Assembly (NCBI RefSeq): GCF_042652985.1 | Contig: NZ_JBHSHQ010000037.1 | Coordinates: 1-53,620 of the forward strand | Reading direction: 5' to 3' | Source: Ruoffia tabacinasalis | Lineage (GTDB): Bacteria; Bacillota; Bacilli; Lactobacillales; Aerococcaceae | Length of the DNA stretch: 53,620 nt | Part shown: piece after piece, positions 26,089 to 34,472 of the stretch | Layout of the letters: every line of letters begins with the position of its first letter | Position numbering within the stretch: the stretch's first letter is position 1 | Position numbers and translations under genes: made by a program | Notes under the pieces: generated by a model | The model's input: the letters and a program-made list of their open reading frames with translations, nothing else | The model's database searches: none | What the model was told of the DNA's origin: nothing

Positions 26089-26789
26089 TAAGTACTTTAG
26101 TTGCAACACCATTTTTTGGTTTTATGGTTTCTATTGGCTTTTATTTACTTGGAAGTATTCTTTATAAGCGGATTAAATTTCCACTTTTTAATCCTTTAGT
26201 ATTCGCTATCATATGTGTCATCATTTTGTTACTTCTTACAAATGTGTCATATGAAACTTATAATGAAGGAGGAAGATATATTAGTATCTGGGTTACTCCA
26301 GCTACGGTTGCCTTAGCAATCAAGCTTGAGAAAAACTTCAAGTACTTAAAAGAGAATTACCCAGCAATCTTAACAGGGATTGTATCCGGTGTGGCATTCC
26401 ATACTGTATTGATCATTCTATTTAGCTTGTTGTTCAGATTCGACTATCCATTAGCAGCGACATTCTTACCTAAACCGGTAACGACTGCGATTGCAATTGG
26501 TATATCTGAATCTGTTGGCGGCTTAGTACCGTTAACTGTTGCCGTCGTGGTATTCACTGGTGTTGTGGGGGCTTTAATTGGACCTACTCTATTCAGAGTA
26601 GCCAATATTACTAACCCGGTTGCTCAAGGAATTGCTTTTGGTTCAAGTGCTCATGCAATGGGAACGTCAAAAGCTATTGAAGTTGGAGAAGTCCAAGGAG
26701 CAATGTCTGGTTTAGCAATTGTAGTTACGGGTATTGTTGTTGTTGTTATCGCACCAATTGGTGCACAAATTTTACAATTATTATTTTAA
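26085..26789 (+). CDS. lrgB: LrgB family membrane protein
   Basis: 234-residue membrane protein with about six to eight hydrophobic segments, the normal LrgB length. Family motifs include SIWVTPATVALAIKLEKN (about 66-83), FLPKPVTTAIAIGISE (about 126-141) and AFGSSAHAMGTSKAIEVGE (about 184-202). It partners with LrgA, overlapping it by 4 nt after AAGGGGG. Classical work ties LrgAB to control of autolysis; later work shows pyruvate transport. The lactate oxidase gene 22 nt downstream favours the metabolic role here. Confidence 0.94.
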   Translation: MISTLVATPFFGFMVSIGFYLLGSILYKRIKFPLFNPLVFAIICVIILLLLTNVSYETYNEGGRYISIWVTPATVALAIKLEKNFKYLKENYPAILTGIVSGVAFHTVLIILFSLLFRFDYPLAATFLPKPVTTAIAIGISESVGGLVPLTVAVVVFTGVVGALIGPTLFRVANITNPVAQGIAFGSSAHAMGTSKAIEVGEVQGAMSGLAIVVTGIVVVVIAPIGAQILQLLF

Positions 26790-26811
26790 TTAAGAAAAGG
26801 AGAATATAAAC

Positions 26812-27921
26812 ATGACTGAAGAAAACAAATATAATGCACCTCAAGAGGTAAAAGATTTAAATATTATCAATGCAATTGAATTAGAGGACTTTGCTAAAGA
26901 AATCGTTCCTCATGGCGGATTTGATTACATGGCTGGTGGATCTGGTGATGAGTTTACATTACGTCGTAACGTTTCAGCATTTAACCAAAAAGGAATCTTA
27001 CCTCGTATGGCAGCTGACGTTGAATTCCCTGATACACAAACAAAAATCTTTGGCCATGACTTAAAAGTACCATTCATTATGGCTCCAATCGCTGCTCATG
27101 GTCTAGCTCACGAATCTAAAGAAGCTGGAACAGCTAAAGGGATTAGCGAATTTGGCGGAACAATTATGTCAATCAGTGCTTATTCAGGTGCTTCATTCGA
27201 AGAGATTGAAGAAGGCTTAGCTGGTAACCCACGTTGGTTCCAAATTTACATGAGTAAAGATGATGATTTAAACAAAAACATCTTAGACGAAGCTAAAGCA
27301 GATGGTGCTTCAGCAATCATCCTAACTGCAGATGCTACTGTAAGTGGTAACCGTGACCGCGATACTCGTAACGAATTCGTATACCCATTCGGTATGCCAA
27401 TTGTTTCTCGTTACTTAACTGGTTCAGGGGAAAACATGTCTCTAAACAATATTTATGGACAATCTAAACAAAAAATCGATTTAAAAGATATCCAATTCAT
27501 TAAACAATACTCTGGTCTACCAGTATTCTTAAAAGGTGTACAAACACCTGAAGACGCTATGGCAGCAATCGCTGTTGGTGTGGATGGAATCTGGGTTTCT
27601 AACCATGGTGGTCGTCAATTAGATGGCGCTCCTGCTTCGTTCGAAGTCTTAGAAGAAATCGCTGAAGTAGTTGCTGGTCGTGTGCCAATCGTATTCGATA
27701 GTGGAATCCGTCGTGGAGAGCACATCTTCAAAGCACTAGCAAGTGGTGCGGATATCGTTGCTATCGGTCGTCCAGTATTATTCAGTTTAGCTTTAGGTGG
27801 ATGGAAAGGCGTTAAGAGCGTATTCGAATACTTCGAAAACGATTTAAAACGTGTCATGCAACTTGCAGGAACACAAACAATCACTGACGTTAAAAATGCT
27901 CGCTTAAAAGATTTAAAATAA
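26812..27921 (+). CDS. lox: L-lactate oxidase (FMN-dependent alpha-hydroxy-acid oxidase)
   Basis: 369-residue FMN enzyme that oxidises L-lactate with O2 to pyruvate and H2O2. Active-site residues match the Aerococcus viridans enzyme as I remember it: Tyr39 in GGFDYMAGGSG, Tyr191 in FVYPFGMP, Lys241, and His265/Arg268 in VSNHGGRQL. Ala94-95 lies in PIAAHGLAH, a feature of lactate rather than glycolate oxidases. AAAGGAG precedes the ATG. It is the last gene of lrgA-lrgB-lox before a strong terminator. H2O2 would be a by-product; no catalase or peroxidase lies nearby. Confidence 0.92.
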   Translation: MTEENKYNAPQEVKDLNIINAIELEDFAKEIVPHGGFDYMAGGSGDEFTLRRNVSAFNQKGILPRMAADVEFPDTQTKIFGHDLKVPFIMAPIAAHGLAHESKEAGTAKGISEFGGTIMSISAYSGASFEEIEEGLAGNPRWFQIYMSKDDDLNKNILDEAKADGASAIILTADATVSGNRDRDTRNEFVYPFGMPIVSRYLTGSGENMSLNNIYGQSKQKIDLKDIQFIKQYSGLPVFLKGVQTPEDAMAAIAVGVDGIWVSNHGGRQLDGAPASFEVLEEIAEVVAGRVPIVFDSGIRRGEHIFKALASGADIVAIGRPVLFSLALGGWKGVKSVFEYFENDLKRVMQLAGTQTITDVKNARLKDLK

Positions 27922-27929
27922 TCACATGA

Positions 27930-27972
27930 TAAAGGCCACACTAGAAAATTAAATCTAGTGTGGCTTATTTTT
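27930..27972. terminator. terminator of lrgA-lrgB-lox, probably bidirectional
   Basis: An 11-bp perfect stem GCCACACTAGA/TCTAGTGTGGC (27935-27945 with 27954-27964) is followed on the plus strand by TTATTTTTT. On the minus strand the tail is weaker, but it may also end the converging cupin gene. Confidence 0.88.
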
Positions 27973-27977
27973 TCTAA

Positions 27978-28472
27978 TTATTTTTCTTCTCTAGTTAAGC
28001 GAGTAATAATTTCTTTATGTTCGGGGTATTGTTCTAGTAGTACTTGTCGTTCAAATAATTCAAAGTCTTCAAATTTAAAGCCTGGGCTCACCATACAACC
28101 TACAAGCGAATAACCGTCTTTCTCCTCAACCGTCGATCCGAAGATTGTGTTTTTGGGTACGACCGCTTGAAGCACTTGCCCCTTCTCGATGTCCGTCCCT
28201 AAAGATACTTGTTGATACTCCCCTTCTGGGGTAATCATATGAATTGTTAATGGATTTCCGTAATGATAGTACCAAATCTCATCAGACGTTAACCGATGAA
28301 ATCTAGACGGATTTGAATCGGTTAATAGAAAGTAAATACTTGTATAGAGTGCCGTCGGAGATTGACTCTCTCTTTCAAATGTTTCGTCTGACTTTAATAC
28401 TTGATGAAAAAAGCCACCTTCAGGATGGGCTTCCATATTATAGTAATCAATCCATGTTTGTTTTTTCTGCAT
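27978..28472 (-). CDS. cupin protein (DUF985, cupin_5)
   Basis: 164-residue single-domain cupin. Conserved features of the DUF985 group are MEAHPEGGFFHQVLKS (about 13-28), SIYFLLTDSNPSRFHRLTSD (about 45-64), EIWYYHYGNPLTIHMI (about 65-80) and the C-terminal GCMVSPGFKFEDFEL (about 125-139). The function of this group is not firmly known; some members are thought to be sugar epimerase- or isomerase-like. Single gene, convergent with lox. Confidence 0.87.
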   Translation of the reverse strand: MQKKQTWIDYYNMEAHPEGGFFHQVLKSDETFERESQSPTALYTSIYFLLTDSNPSRFHRLTSDEIWYYHYGNPLTIHMITPEGEYQQVSLGTDIEKGQVLQAVVPKNTIFGSTVEEKDGYSLVGCMVSPGFKFEDFELFERQVLLEQYPEHKEIITRLTREEK

Positions 28473-28561
28473 AATTTACTCCTTCTCAAGTTAGAATAAT
28501 CGTTCTTTTTAGTATATCTTGTTACAATGAATGTATCAATGAAGAAAAGGAGCATGATACA

Positions 28562-28909
28562 ATGGATATTAATGAGATGACAAGCGAAGCATTACTCCAA
28601 GACTCAAATGATACGGAATTAACGCAACACATTCGCGATTTAAGACGTTTAGCTGATGATGGCATGACTTTACTTGATGATAAGAAAAGACCAGATGCAC
28701 GCCGTAATTTATCACTTTTAAAGGACATTATTATGAAAGAAGCACAGCAGCTTAAAGGCGCTGATAAAGCAAAAATTACTACTTTAGCCTCTAAATACAT
28801 CGCGACAATTAAGAATCTGTCACAAACCCTTTCAAAGGATACAGAAGATTTTGATTTATATCAAACACTTAATCAAATTTATAAACCCCTTCATAAATTA
28901 ATAAAATAA
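28562..28909 (+). CDS. small helical protein of unknown function
   Basis: 115-residue soluble, all-helical-looking protein rich in Asp, Lys and Leu. There is no signal peptide, membrane span or cysteine. The central part RDLRRLADDGMTLLDDKKRP DARRNLSLL and the C-terminal LYQTLNQIYKPLHKLIK suggest amphipathic helices, so a coiled or helical bundle is likely. AAAGGAGC precedes the ATG and a terminator follows, so it looks like a real monocistronic gene. I do not recognise a family. It is convergent with the atp operon. Confidence 0.65.
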   Translation: MDINEMTSEALLQDSNDTELTQHIRDLRRLADDGMTLLDDKKRPDARRNLSLLKDIIMKEAQQLKGADKAKITTLASKYIATIKNLSQTLSKDTEDFDLYQTLNQIYKPLHKLIK

Positions 28910-28914
28910 ACAAA

Positions 28915-28958
28915 AAAATATCCAGACCTTACTTAAAAAAGTAGGTTCTGGATATTTT
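28915..28958. terminator. bidirectional terminator between the unknown gene and atpC
   Basis: A 12-bp stem AAAATATCCAGA/TCTGGATATTTT (28915-28926 with 28947-28958), partly extended inward by CCT/AGG, has T-runs on both strands. Its right edge touches the atpC stop codon. Confidence 0.85.
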
Positions 28959-29392
28959 TAAAAATTTTTTGCTCTAACGTTAATCTTATTAATTGCTCGA
29001 CTTAAAGCAATTCGAGCACGACGGTGAGCAACCGTATCATTATTTGATAAGGCGGTTTCTAATTCTGCCTCGGCTTGTTGCTTCTCAATAAGTGCTTTTC
29101 CTTCGTCAATATCTCTAGAACGAATCGCATACGTCGCAGTAATTTCAACGACATTATCATGCATTTCGAGAATACCACCATTAATCGCAATATAGTTATC
29201 CGCCATCGATTCCTCACGTCGGCTCACTTTAATTGAACCAACAGTTAACGAAGTGATCACTGGAATATGATTGGGAAGTATCGTCATCTCTCCGTCTGTT
29301 GTCTTCACTACAACACCTCGTGAGTAGTGAGTATAAATTAATCCTTCAGGAGCATAAATATTAACTTGTAATAGTTCGTGTTTTTTAGCCAA
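28958..29392 (-). CDS. atpC: F1F0 ATP synthase epsilon subunit
   Basis: 144-residue central-stalk subunit that tunes ATPase activity. The N-terminal beta sandwich includes VNIYAPEGLIYTHYSRGVVV and GEMTILPNHIPVITSL (about 33-48); the C-terminal helical hairpin shows EAELETALSNNDTVAHRRAR. It is the last gene of atpBEFHAGDC, 32 nt after atpD, and ends at a bidirectional terminator. Confidence 0.96.
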   Translation of the reverse strand: MAKKHELLQVNIYAPEGLIYTHYSRGVVVKTTDGEMTILPNHIPVITSLTVGSIKVSRREESMADNYIAINGGILEMHDNVVEITATYAIRSRDIDEGKALIEKQQAEAELETALSNNDTVAHRRARIALSRAINKINVRAKNF

Positions 29393-29424
29393 TGTTACTT
29401 ACCTCACTTCCTGAATCGGATTAT

Positions 29425-30879
29425 TTATTTATATTGGGAAACATCAATACCTAATTCTTCTGCTTTATCAATCACTTGATTAATCGCACCCACGTTTCTA
29501 AACGCTTCTTCAGGTAGAGAGTCATATTTACCTTCTAAGATACCTTCAAAGCCATCTAACGTTTCCTCAACGGTTACAAATGAACCTGGAACGCCAGTAA
29601 ACTGTTCAGCCACATGGAAGTTTTGTGATAAGAATAATTGAATACGACGTGCACGTGTCACTGTCACTTTCTCTTCATCACTTAATTCTTCAATACCAAG
29701 AATTGCGATAATATCTTGCAATTCATTATATCTTTGCAATGTTTGTTGAACTTGTGTGGCGATATGATAATGTCTATTCCCAACGATATCTTCAGATAAA
29801 GCAATCGATGTTGATTCTAATGGGTTCACCGCTGGATAAATACCTTGTGACGTTAACTTACGGTCTAAGTTTGTTGTTGAATCCAGATGGGCGAACGTAG
29901 TTGCTGGCGCCGGGTCAGTATAGTCATCCGCTGGCACATATACAGCTTGAATCGATGTAATCGCACCATCAACTGTAGAAGCAATACGTTCTTGCATTGC
30001 ACCCATTTCACTTGCTAATGTCGGTTGGTAACCTACAGCAGACGGCATACGTCCTAATAGTGCAGATACCTCAGAACCCGCTTGAGTGAAACGATAAATA
30101 TTATCAACGAATAGTAGTACATCTTGTTTCATTGTATCTCTGAAATATTCTGCCATCGTTAAACCAGTTAATACAGTTCTCATTCTGGCTCCAGGTGGCT
30201 CATTCATTTGACCAAACACTAAGGCAGTATTCTTATCAACACCACTCTCAGCCATCTCTTGAATTAAGTCATTCCCTTCACGAGAACGTTCTCCAACACC
30301 AGCAAAGACGGAGATCCCGTCCCGTTCTTGTGCGATATTGTGGATTAATTCTTGAATAAGTACTGTCTTACCGACCCCAGCACCACCAAAGAGTCCGACT
30401 TTCCCACCTCGTAAATAAGGTGCAAGTAAATCGATAACTTTAATCCCAGTTTCTAACACTTCAAAGTTACTTTCTAAATCTTCATACTTCGGAGCATCAT
30501 TATAAATACTTTTCAGCTCATAGCCAGTTTCTAATGGACCACGGCGATCGATTGTCTGACCAAGCACATTAAATACTCGTCCTAAAACTTCTTTTCCAAC
30601 AGGAACTTGGATAGTTGAACCTGTATCAACCACTACCATATCACGACTTAATCCTTCAGTCGCATTCATAGCAATTGTTCTAACAGTTCCTTCACCTAAG
30701 TCCAATGATACTTCGACGACTGTTACATCATCACGATTTAAATCCTCTTCGGTTACAGTTTCTTCAGTGACATTTGGAATAATCACTAAAGCATTCTGAA
30801 TATGAGGGACACCATCGTCTTTAGGAAATCGAACATCGACGACTGGGCCGATAACTTGTTCTACTTTTCCAATTCTCAT
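29425..30879 (-). CDS. atpD: F1F0 ATP synthase beta subunit
   Basis: 484-residue catalytic subunit. The Walker A motif GLFGGAGVGKTVL is at about 163-175, followed by VFAGVGERSREGND, the Walker B-like region DVLLFVDNIYRF (about 253-264), the catalytic-loop region LGRMPSAVGYQPTLASEMG, and the DELSEED-like ELSDEEKV near 399-406. Complete. In fermentative Lactobacillales the enzyme mainly works as a proton-extruding ATPase; that is family knowledge, not seen here. Confidence 0.98.
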   Translation of the reverse strand: MRIGKVEQVIGPVVDVRFPKDDGVPHIQNALVIIPNVTEETVTEEDLNRDDVTVVEVSLDLGEGTVRTIAMNATEGLSRDMVVVDTGSTIQVPVGKEVLGRVFNVLGQTIDRRGPLETGYELKSIYNDAPKYEDLESNFEVLETGIKVIDLLAPYLRGGKVGLFGGAGVGKTVLIQELIHNIAQERDGISVFAGVGERSREGNDLIQEMAESGVDKNTALVFGQMNEPPGARMRTVLTGLTMAEYFRDTMKQDVLLFVDNIYRFTQAGSEVSALLGRMPSAVGYQPTLASEMGAMQERIASTVDGAITSIQAVYVPADDYTDPAPATTFAHLDSTTNLDRKLTSQGIYPAVNPLESTSIALSEDIVGNRHYHIATQVQQTLQRYNELQDIIAILGIEELSDEEKVTVTRARRIQLFLSQNFHVAEQFTGVPGSFVTVEETLDGFEGILEGKYDSLPEEAFRNVGAINQVIDKAEELGIDVSQYK

Positions 30880-30899
30880 GTTATCTTGCCTTCTTTCCT

Positions 30900-31805
30900 T
30901 TAATTTTGTGCATTCGCACCACTCGTAATCTCGATGATTTCATTCGTTACGCGTTTTTGTCTTTGTTGATTATAGACATATTGTAAATTCTTAATTAAAT
31001 CACTTGCATTATCCGTTGCTTGAGTCATTGCTTGCATACGACTTGCTTGCTCTGCTGTTTTTGCATCTAAGATTGTTCCATAAATCATACTTTCTGCATA
31101 TTGAGAAAGCAGTATATCTAACACATCTGGAACATCAGGTTCAATAGCGTAGTCAACATCTGCTTTTTCTTCAGTTGGAAGATCTGACAAAGGTAATAAT
31201 TGCTCACAACGAAATTCATTCTGTAATGCGTTAATTGAGTGATTATAAACTAGATATAATTCATCGAAAGTCTCGTTTTTAAATAACTCAACACATTTTT
31301 GGATTAAACTTTGAACTTGTGTAAATGTCGGAAAGTCAGGTAAATGATGCAACTCGTGTGCAACATGAAAATTTTCTTTTCGACATAATTTCATAATAGG
31401 TTCACCGACAGCCATCACAACGATATCTTCTGCACCTTGATTTCTTTCGTCCAATAATGCTTTAAATTCTTTCAATATCGTTGAATTGTAACCCCCAGCC
31501 AATCCTTTATCTGATGTAATCACTAAGTAACCTGATTTCTTAACGGGTCGATTAATTAGTAAATCATGAAAATCGACGATACTAGTTAAGTCACTATTCG
31601 TTACATAACCAGCATTACTTATATCACCCACTTGGCGCATTAAGTTCGCAACCGTTTGTCTAATTTTTGTTGCATATATTTCATAATTACTTGATATGTT
31701 AACAATTCGGTTGTACTTTGTCGTAGAAACTAAACTCATCGCTTTAGTAATTTGAGATGTCTTATTGATTGAATCAATTTGTCTTCTAATTTCTTCTAAT
31801 GCCAA
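30900..31805 (-). CDS. atpG: F1F0 ATP synthase gamma subunit
   Basis: 301-residue rotor subunit. The N-terminal helix ALEEIRRQIDSINKTSQITK and C-terminal helix QQRQKRVTNEIIEITSGAN form the coiled-coil shaft; the central SDKGLAGGYNSTILKEF (about 78-94) is the family motif. Full length. It sits 15 nt after atpA and 20 nt before atpD. Confidence 0.97.
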   Translation of the reverse strand: MALEEIRRQIDSINKTSQITKAMSLVSTTKYNRIVNISSNYEIYATKIRQTVANLMRQVGDISNAGYVTNSDLTSIVDFHDLLINRPVKKSGYLVITSDKGLAGGYNSTILKEFKALLDERNQGAEDIVVMAVGEPIMKLCRKENFHVAHELHHLPDFPTFTQVQSLIQKCVELFKNETFDELYLVYNHSINALQNEFRCEQLLPLSDLPTEEKADVDYAIEPDVPDVLDILLSQYAESMIYGTILDAKTAEQASRMQAMTQATDNASDLIKNLQYVYNQQRQKRVTNEIIEITSGANAQN

Positions 31806-31820
31806 TATATATCACCTCGA

Positions 31821-33332
31821 TTAATCTACTGTTTGCATTGTTCGGAACATTTCTCCAAAGTTACTTAATAAATTGTCTAAGCTTTCTTGATCCGGCAAAT
31901 CACCCGTATCTACAATTTCTTTCAAGACATCTGAATGAGTTGTCTCGATATAATCGTATAATTGCTCTTCATAATATTTCACTTGATCAACAGGGATATT
32001 TTCTAAATATCCGTGAGTTAATGCGAATAACATAATAACTTGATTCGCTACGGGTATTGGTGAATGTGCCGGTTGTTTTAATACTTCAACCGTTAATTTA
32101 CCTTGATCTAATCTTCTTTGAGTGGACTCATCTAAGTCTGCTCCGAATTGAGAGAATGCCTCGAGTTCTCGGTAACTTGCTAAGTTTAAGCGAAGTGTCC
32201 CTGCTACTTTCTTCATTGCTTTCAATTGTGCTGATCCCCCTACACGAGATACTGATAATCCAGCATCAATCGCAGGTCTTACACCAGAGAAGAATAGATT
32301 TTGATCTAAGAAAATCTGTCCATCAGTAATCGAAATAACGTTTGTCGGAATATATGCGGATATATCTCCAGCAAGTGTTTCTACAATCGGTAAAGCAGTC
32401 ATTGAACCGCCACCCATTTCTTTATTCAATTTAGCTGAACGTTCTAATAAGCTTGAGTGTAAGTAGAATACATCACCGGGATATGCTTCACGTCCTGGTG
32501 GTCGTTTAAGTAATAAACTCATCTCACGATAAGCTGCTGCTTGTTTTGATAAATCATCATAAATAATTAATACGTGACGGCCGTTATACATAAATTCTTC
32601 ACCCATAGCTGTAGCAGCATATGGAGCTAAATATAATAAACTTGACATTGATGAAGCACTTGCAGAAACAACAATCGTATGATCCATTGCTCCGTGGTGT
32701 TCCAATGTTGTCACTAAGTTTTTGACAGTAGATTCTTTTTGACCAATCGCTACATAAATACAAATAACATCTTCATCTTTTTGATTAATAATTGTATCTA
32801 CCGCTAAAGTTGTCTTACCAGTCTTTCTGTCTCCGATAATTAATTCACGTTGTCCTCGTCCAACTGGAACTAATGTATCAATGGATTTAATCCCAGTTTG
32901 CATTGGCTCAGCAACACTTTCTCTATCCATAATTGCTGGTGCTTCTGCTCCAATCGGACGGTTTTTCTTAGTGATAATTTGTCCATTCCCATCTAAGGGT
33001 TCTCCAAGTGGATTGACAACTCTTCCTAATAGGGCTTCTCCTACTGGAACCTGCATCACTCGATTCGTCCGACGAACTAAATCACCTTCATCAATATCAA
33101 CATATTCTCCAAGGATAATAACACCGATATCATCTTTTTCTAAGTTTTGGACCATACCAATAGTACCGTTAGCGAATTCAATCATCTCGCCGTTCATGGC
33201 ATTATCTAATCCATTTACTCTGGCAATACCATCCCCAATGAAAGAAATGATTCCAATCTCTTCGAGGCGATGCGATGCATCAAATTGTTGAATTTGTTGA
33301 CGTAAACGCGTAGTTAATTTTTCAGTTTCCAA
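31821..33332 (-). CDS. atpA: F1F0 ATP synthase alpha subunit
   Basis: 503-residue nucleotide-binding subunit. The N-terminal helix (TEKLTTRLRQQIQQF), which normally docks on the delta N-domain, is retained. Then come GDGIARVNGLDNAM, Walker A IIGDRKTGKTTLAVD (about 167-181), and the arginine-finger region SVSRVGGSAQL (about 372-382). Its intact N-terminus is notable beside the shortened delta gene just upstream. Confidence 0.98.
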   Translation of the reverse strand: METEKLTTRLRQQIQQFDASHRLEEIGIISFIGDGIARVNGLDNAMNGEMIEFANGTIGMVQNLEKDDIGVIILGEYVDIDEGDLVRRTNRVMQVPVGEALLGRVVNPLGEPLDGNGQIITKKNRPIGAEAPAIMDRESVAEPMQTGIKSIDTLVPVGRGQRELIIGDRKTGKTTLAVDTIINQKDEDVICIYVAIGQKESTVKNLVTTLEHHGAMDHTIVVSASASSMSSLLYLAPYAATAMGEEFMYNGRHVLIIYDDLSKQAAAYREMSLLLKRPPGREAYPGDVFYLHSSLLERSAKLNKEMGGGSMTALPIVETLAGDISAYIPTNVISITDGQIFLDQNLFFSGVRPAIDAGLSVSRVGGSAQLKAMKKVAGTLRLNLASYRELEAFSQFGADLDESTQRRLDQGKLTVEVLKQPAHSPIPVANQVIMLFALTHGYLENIPVDQVKYYEEQLYDYIETTHSDVLKEIVDTGDLPDQESLDNLLSNFGEMFRTMQTVD

Positions 33333-33343
33333 TTATTTCACCT

Positions 33344-33700
33344 CTATTTTATATTTATTTGTTTGTGTAGATAACCATTTAAATCATTTAATTTACGTTT
33401 TAAACTGTTATCGTAAAAGTAAGTTGTACTTTGTACTCTGATTCCTGCAATCATCGATGGATCCACACGGAAATCGACTTTATCATTGTCGAAAGGAATG
33501 ACATGACTCACCGCATCAATGACTGTTTTTCTTTCATCATCAGTTAATTGTTGCGCACTGGTTATTCTCGCTTTTTCATTCGAACGATAATCATCTTGCT
33601 CATTTGCTTCTATGATTCGTTTTTTATTGATAGAAGATGAAGCAAGTTGTTGTAATAATTGTTCTTCATTGAGAGAATTATTTACATTATCTACTTTCAT
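33344..33700 (-). CDS. atpH: F1F0 ATP synthase delta subunit, N-terminally shortened
   Basis: Only 118 residues, against about 175-180 in the family. Residues ~45-118 match the delta C-terminal domain (ARITSAQQLTDDERKTVIDA, VDFRVDPSMIAGIRV, SLKRKLNDLNGYL), which contacts subunit b. The six-helix N-terminal domain that caps the alpha subunits is missing; residues 1-44 are polar and Asn/Gln-rich with no clear similarity. An in-frame TAA (33701-33703) stands directly before the ATG, which itself overlaps atpF by 14 nt, so the protein cannot begin earlier in this frame. The RBS is weak. Function may be altered. Confidence 0.85.
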   Translation of the reverse strand: MKVDNVNNSLNEEQLLQQLASSSINKKRIIEANEQDDYRSNEKARITSAQQLTDDERKTVIDAVSHVIPFDNDKVDFRVDPSMIAGIRVQSTTYFYDNSLKRKLNDLNGYLHKQINIK

Positions 33701-34199
33701 TTATACTCGCATCCATTTCTAATACTAATTCTGATATTAATTGTTGGTGATCTTCTGAATTCACTTCACGTCTTAATACTTGTTCAGCAATTTCAATAGA
33801 TAGTTTACCAATTTGATCTTCCATCGATTCAAGCATTTGTCTACGTTCGCGTTGGATAGATAATTCTGCTTGTGTACGCATTTCTTCTATCTCTTCTTTC
33901 GCTCGATCGATTTGATCAGCTTTCATCTTTGAAACTTGCCATTTTGTATCTTGTACTAATTTATTGGCTTCAGTTCTTGCGTTAGTTAACATTTCCCTTG
34001 CTTCATCTTTAGTTGCTTCAGCATCTTCTTTGGCTGATTTAGCATCGTTAATATTACTATCAATCATTTCTTCACGTTCTTGTAAAATCTTTGATATGGG
34101 ATCCCAAGCAAATTTAGAAACGATAAATAGGAGAATAGCGAAGGATACAATTGTCATTAAAAAATGACCTACTCCTGTTTGAAGTATTGATTCAAGCAT
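33687..34199 (-). CDS. atpF: F1F0 ATP synthase subunit b
   Basis: 170-residue peripheral-stalk subunit. One N-terminal membrane span (about 12-30, FLMTIVSFAILLFIVSKFAW) is followed by a long charged coiled coil (about 40-150) and a short C-terminal delta-binding end. The length is normal, so the domain missing from delta has not been fused to b. GGAGGGAA precedes the ATG. Confidence 0.96.
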   Translation of the reverse strand: MLESILQTGVGHFLMTIVSFAILLFIVSKFAWDPISKILQEREEMIDSNINDAKSAKEDAEATKDEAREMLTNARTEANKLVQDTKWQVSKMKADQIDRAKEEIEEMRTQAELSIQRERRQMLESMEDQIGKLSIEIAEQVLRREVNSEDHQQLISELVLEMDASINESR

Positions 34200-34229
34200 T
34201 TAATTCCCTCCATTTTTCGTAGTTAATTC

Positions 34230-34442
34230 TTACAAGAATAATAACATGAATGCAATAACGGCAGCCATAATTGGGATAGCCTCAATCATACCCACACCGA
34301 TAAACATTGTCCCTCTAATTTTACTTTCCATCTCTGGTTGACGAGCCATTGACTCAATTGCTTTTGAAATAACCATACCGTTCCCGATTGCAGACCCTAA
34401 AGCAGCGAATGCAATCGCTATAGCAGCACCAATTCCGTTCAT
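34230..34442 (-). CDS. atpE: F1F0 ATP synthase subunit c
   Basis: 70-residue hairpin of two membrane helices forming the rotor ring. The polar loop ARQPEM (about 33-38) and the ion-carrying carboxylate Glu54 in GMIEAIPI are present. The first helix (GSAIGNGMVISKA) lacks the Gln of sodium-binding c subunits, so proton coupling is expected. Confidence 0.97.
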   Translation of the reverse strand: MNGIGAAIAIAFAALGSAIGNGMVISKAIESMARQPEMESKIRGTMFIGVGMIEAIPIMAAVIAFMLLFL

Positions 34443-34472
34443 AATTATATGTCTCCTTTATATTTTAAAATT

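Noticed and set aside
32881..33291. Long plus-strand frame opposite atpA
   Set aside because: It is antisense to a complete atpA with all motifs, and the translation has no recognisable domain. The other opposite-strand frames over real genes were left out for the same reason.
33344..33720. Frameshift hiding a normal delta N-terminal domain
   Set aside because: The upstream sequence is fully occupied by a normal-length atpF with a good C-terminus, so no separate N-domain coding sequence is available in another frame.
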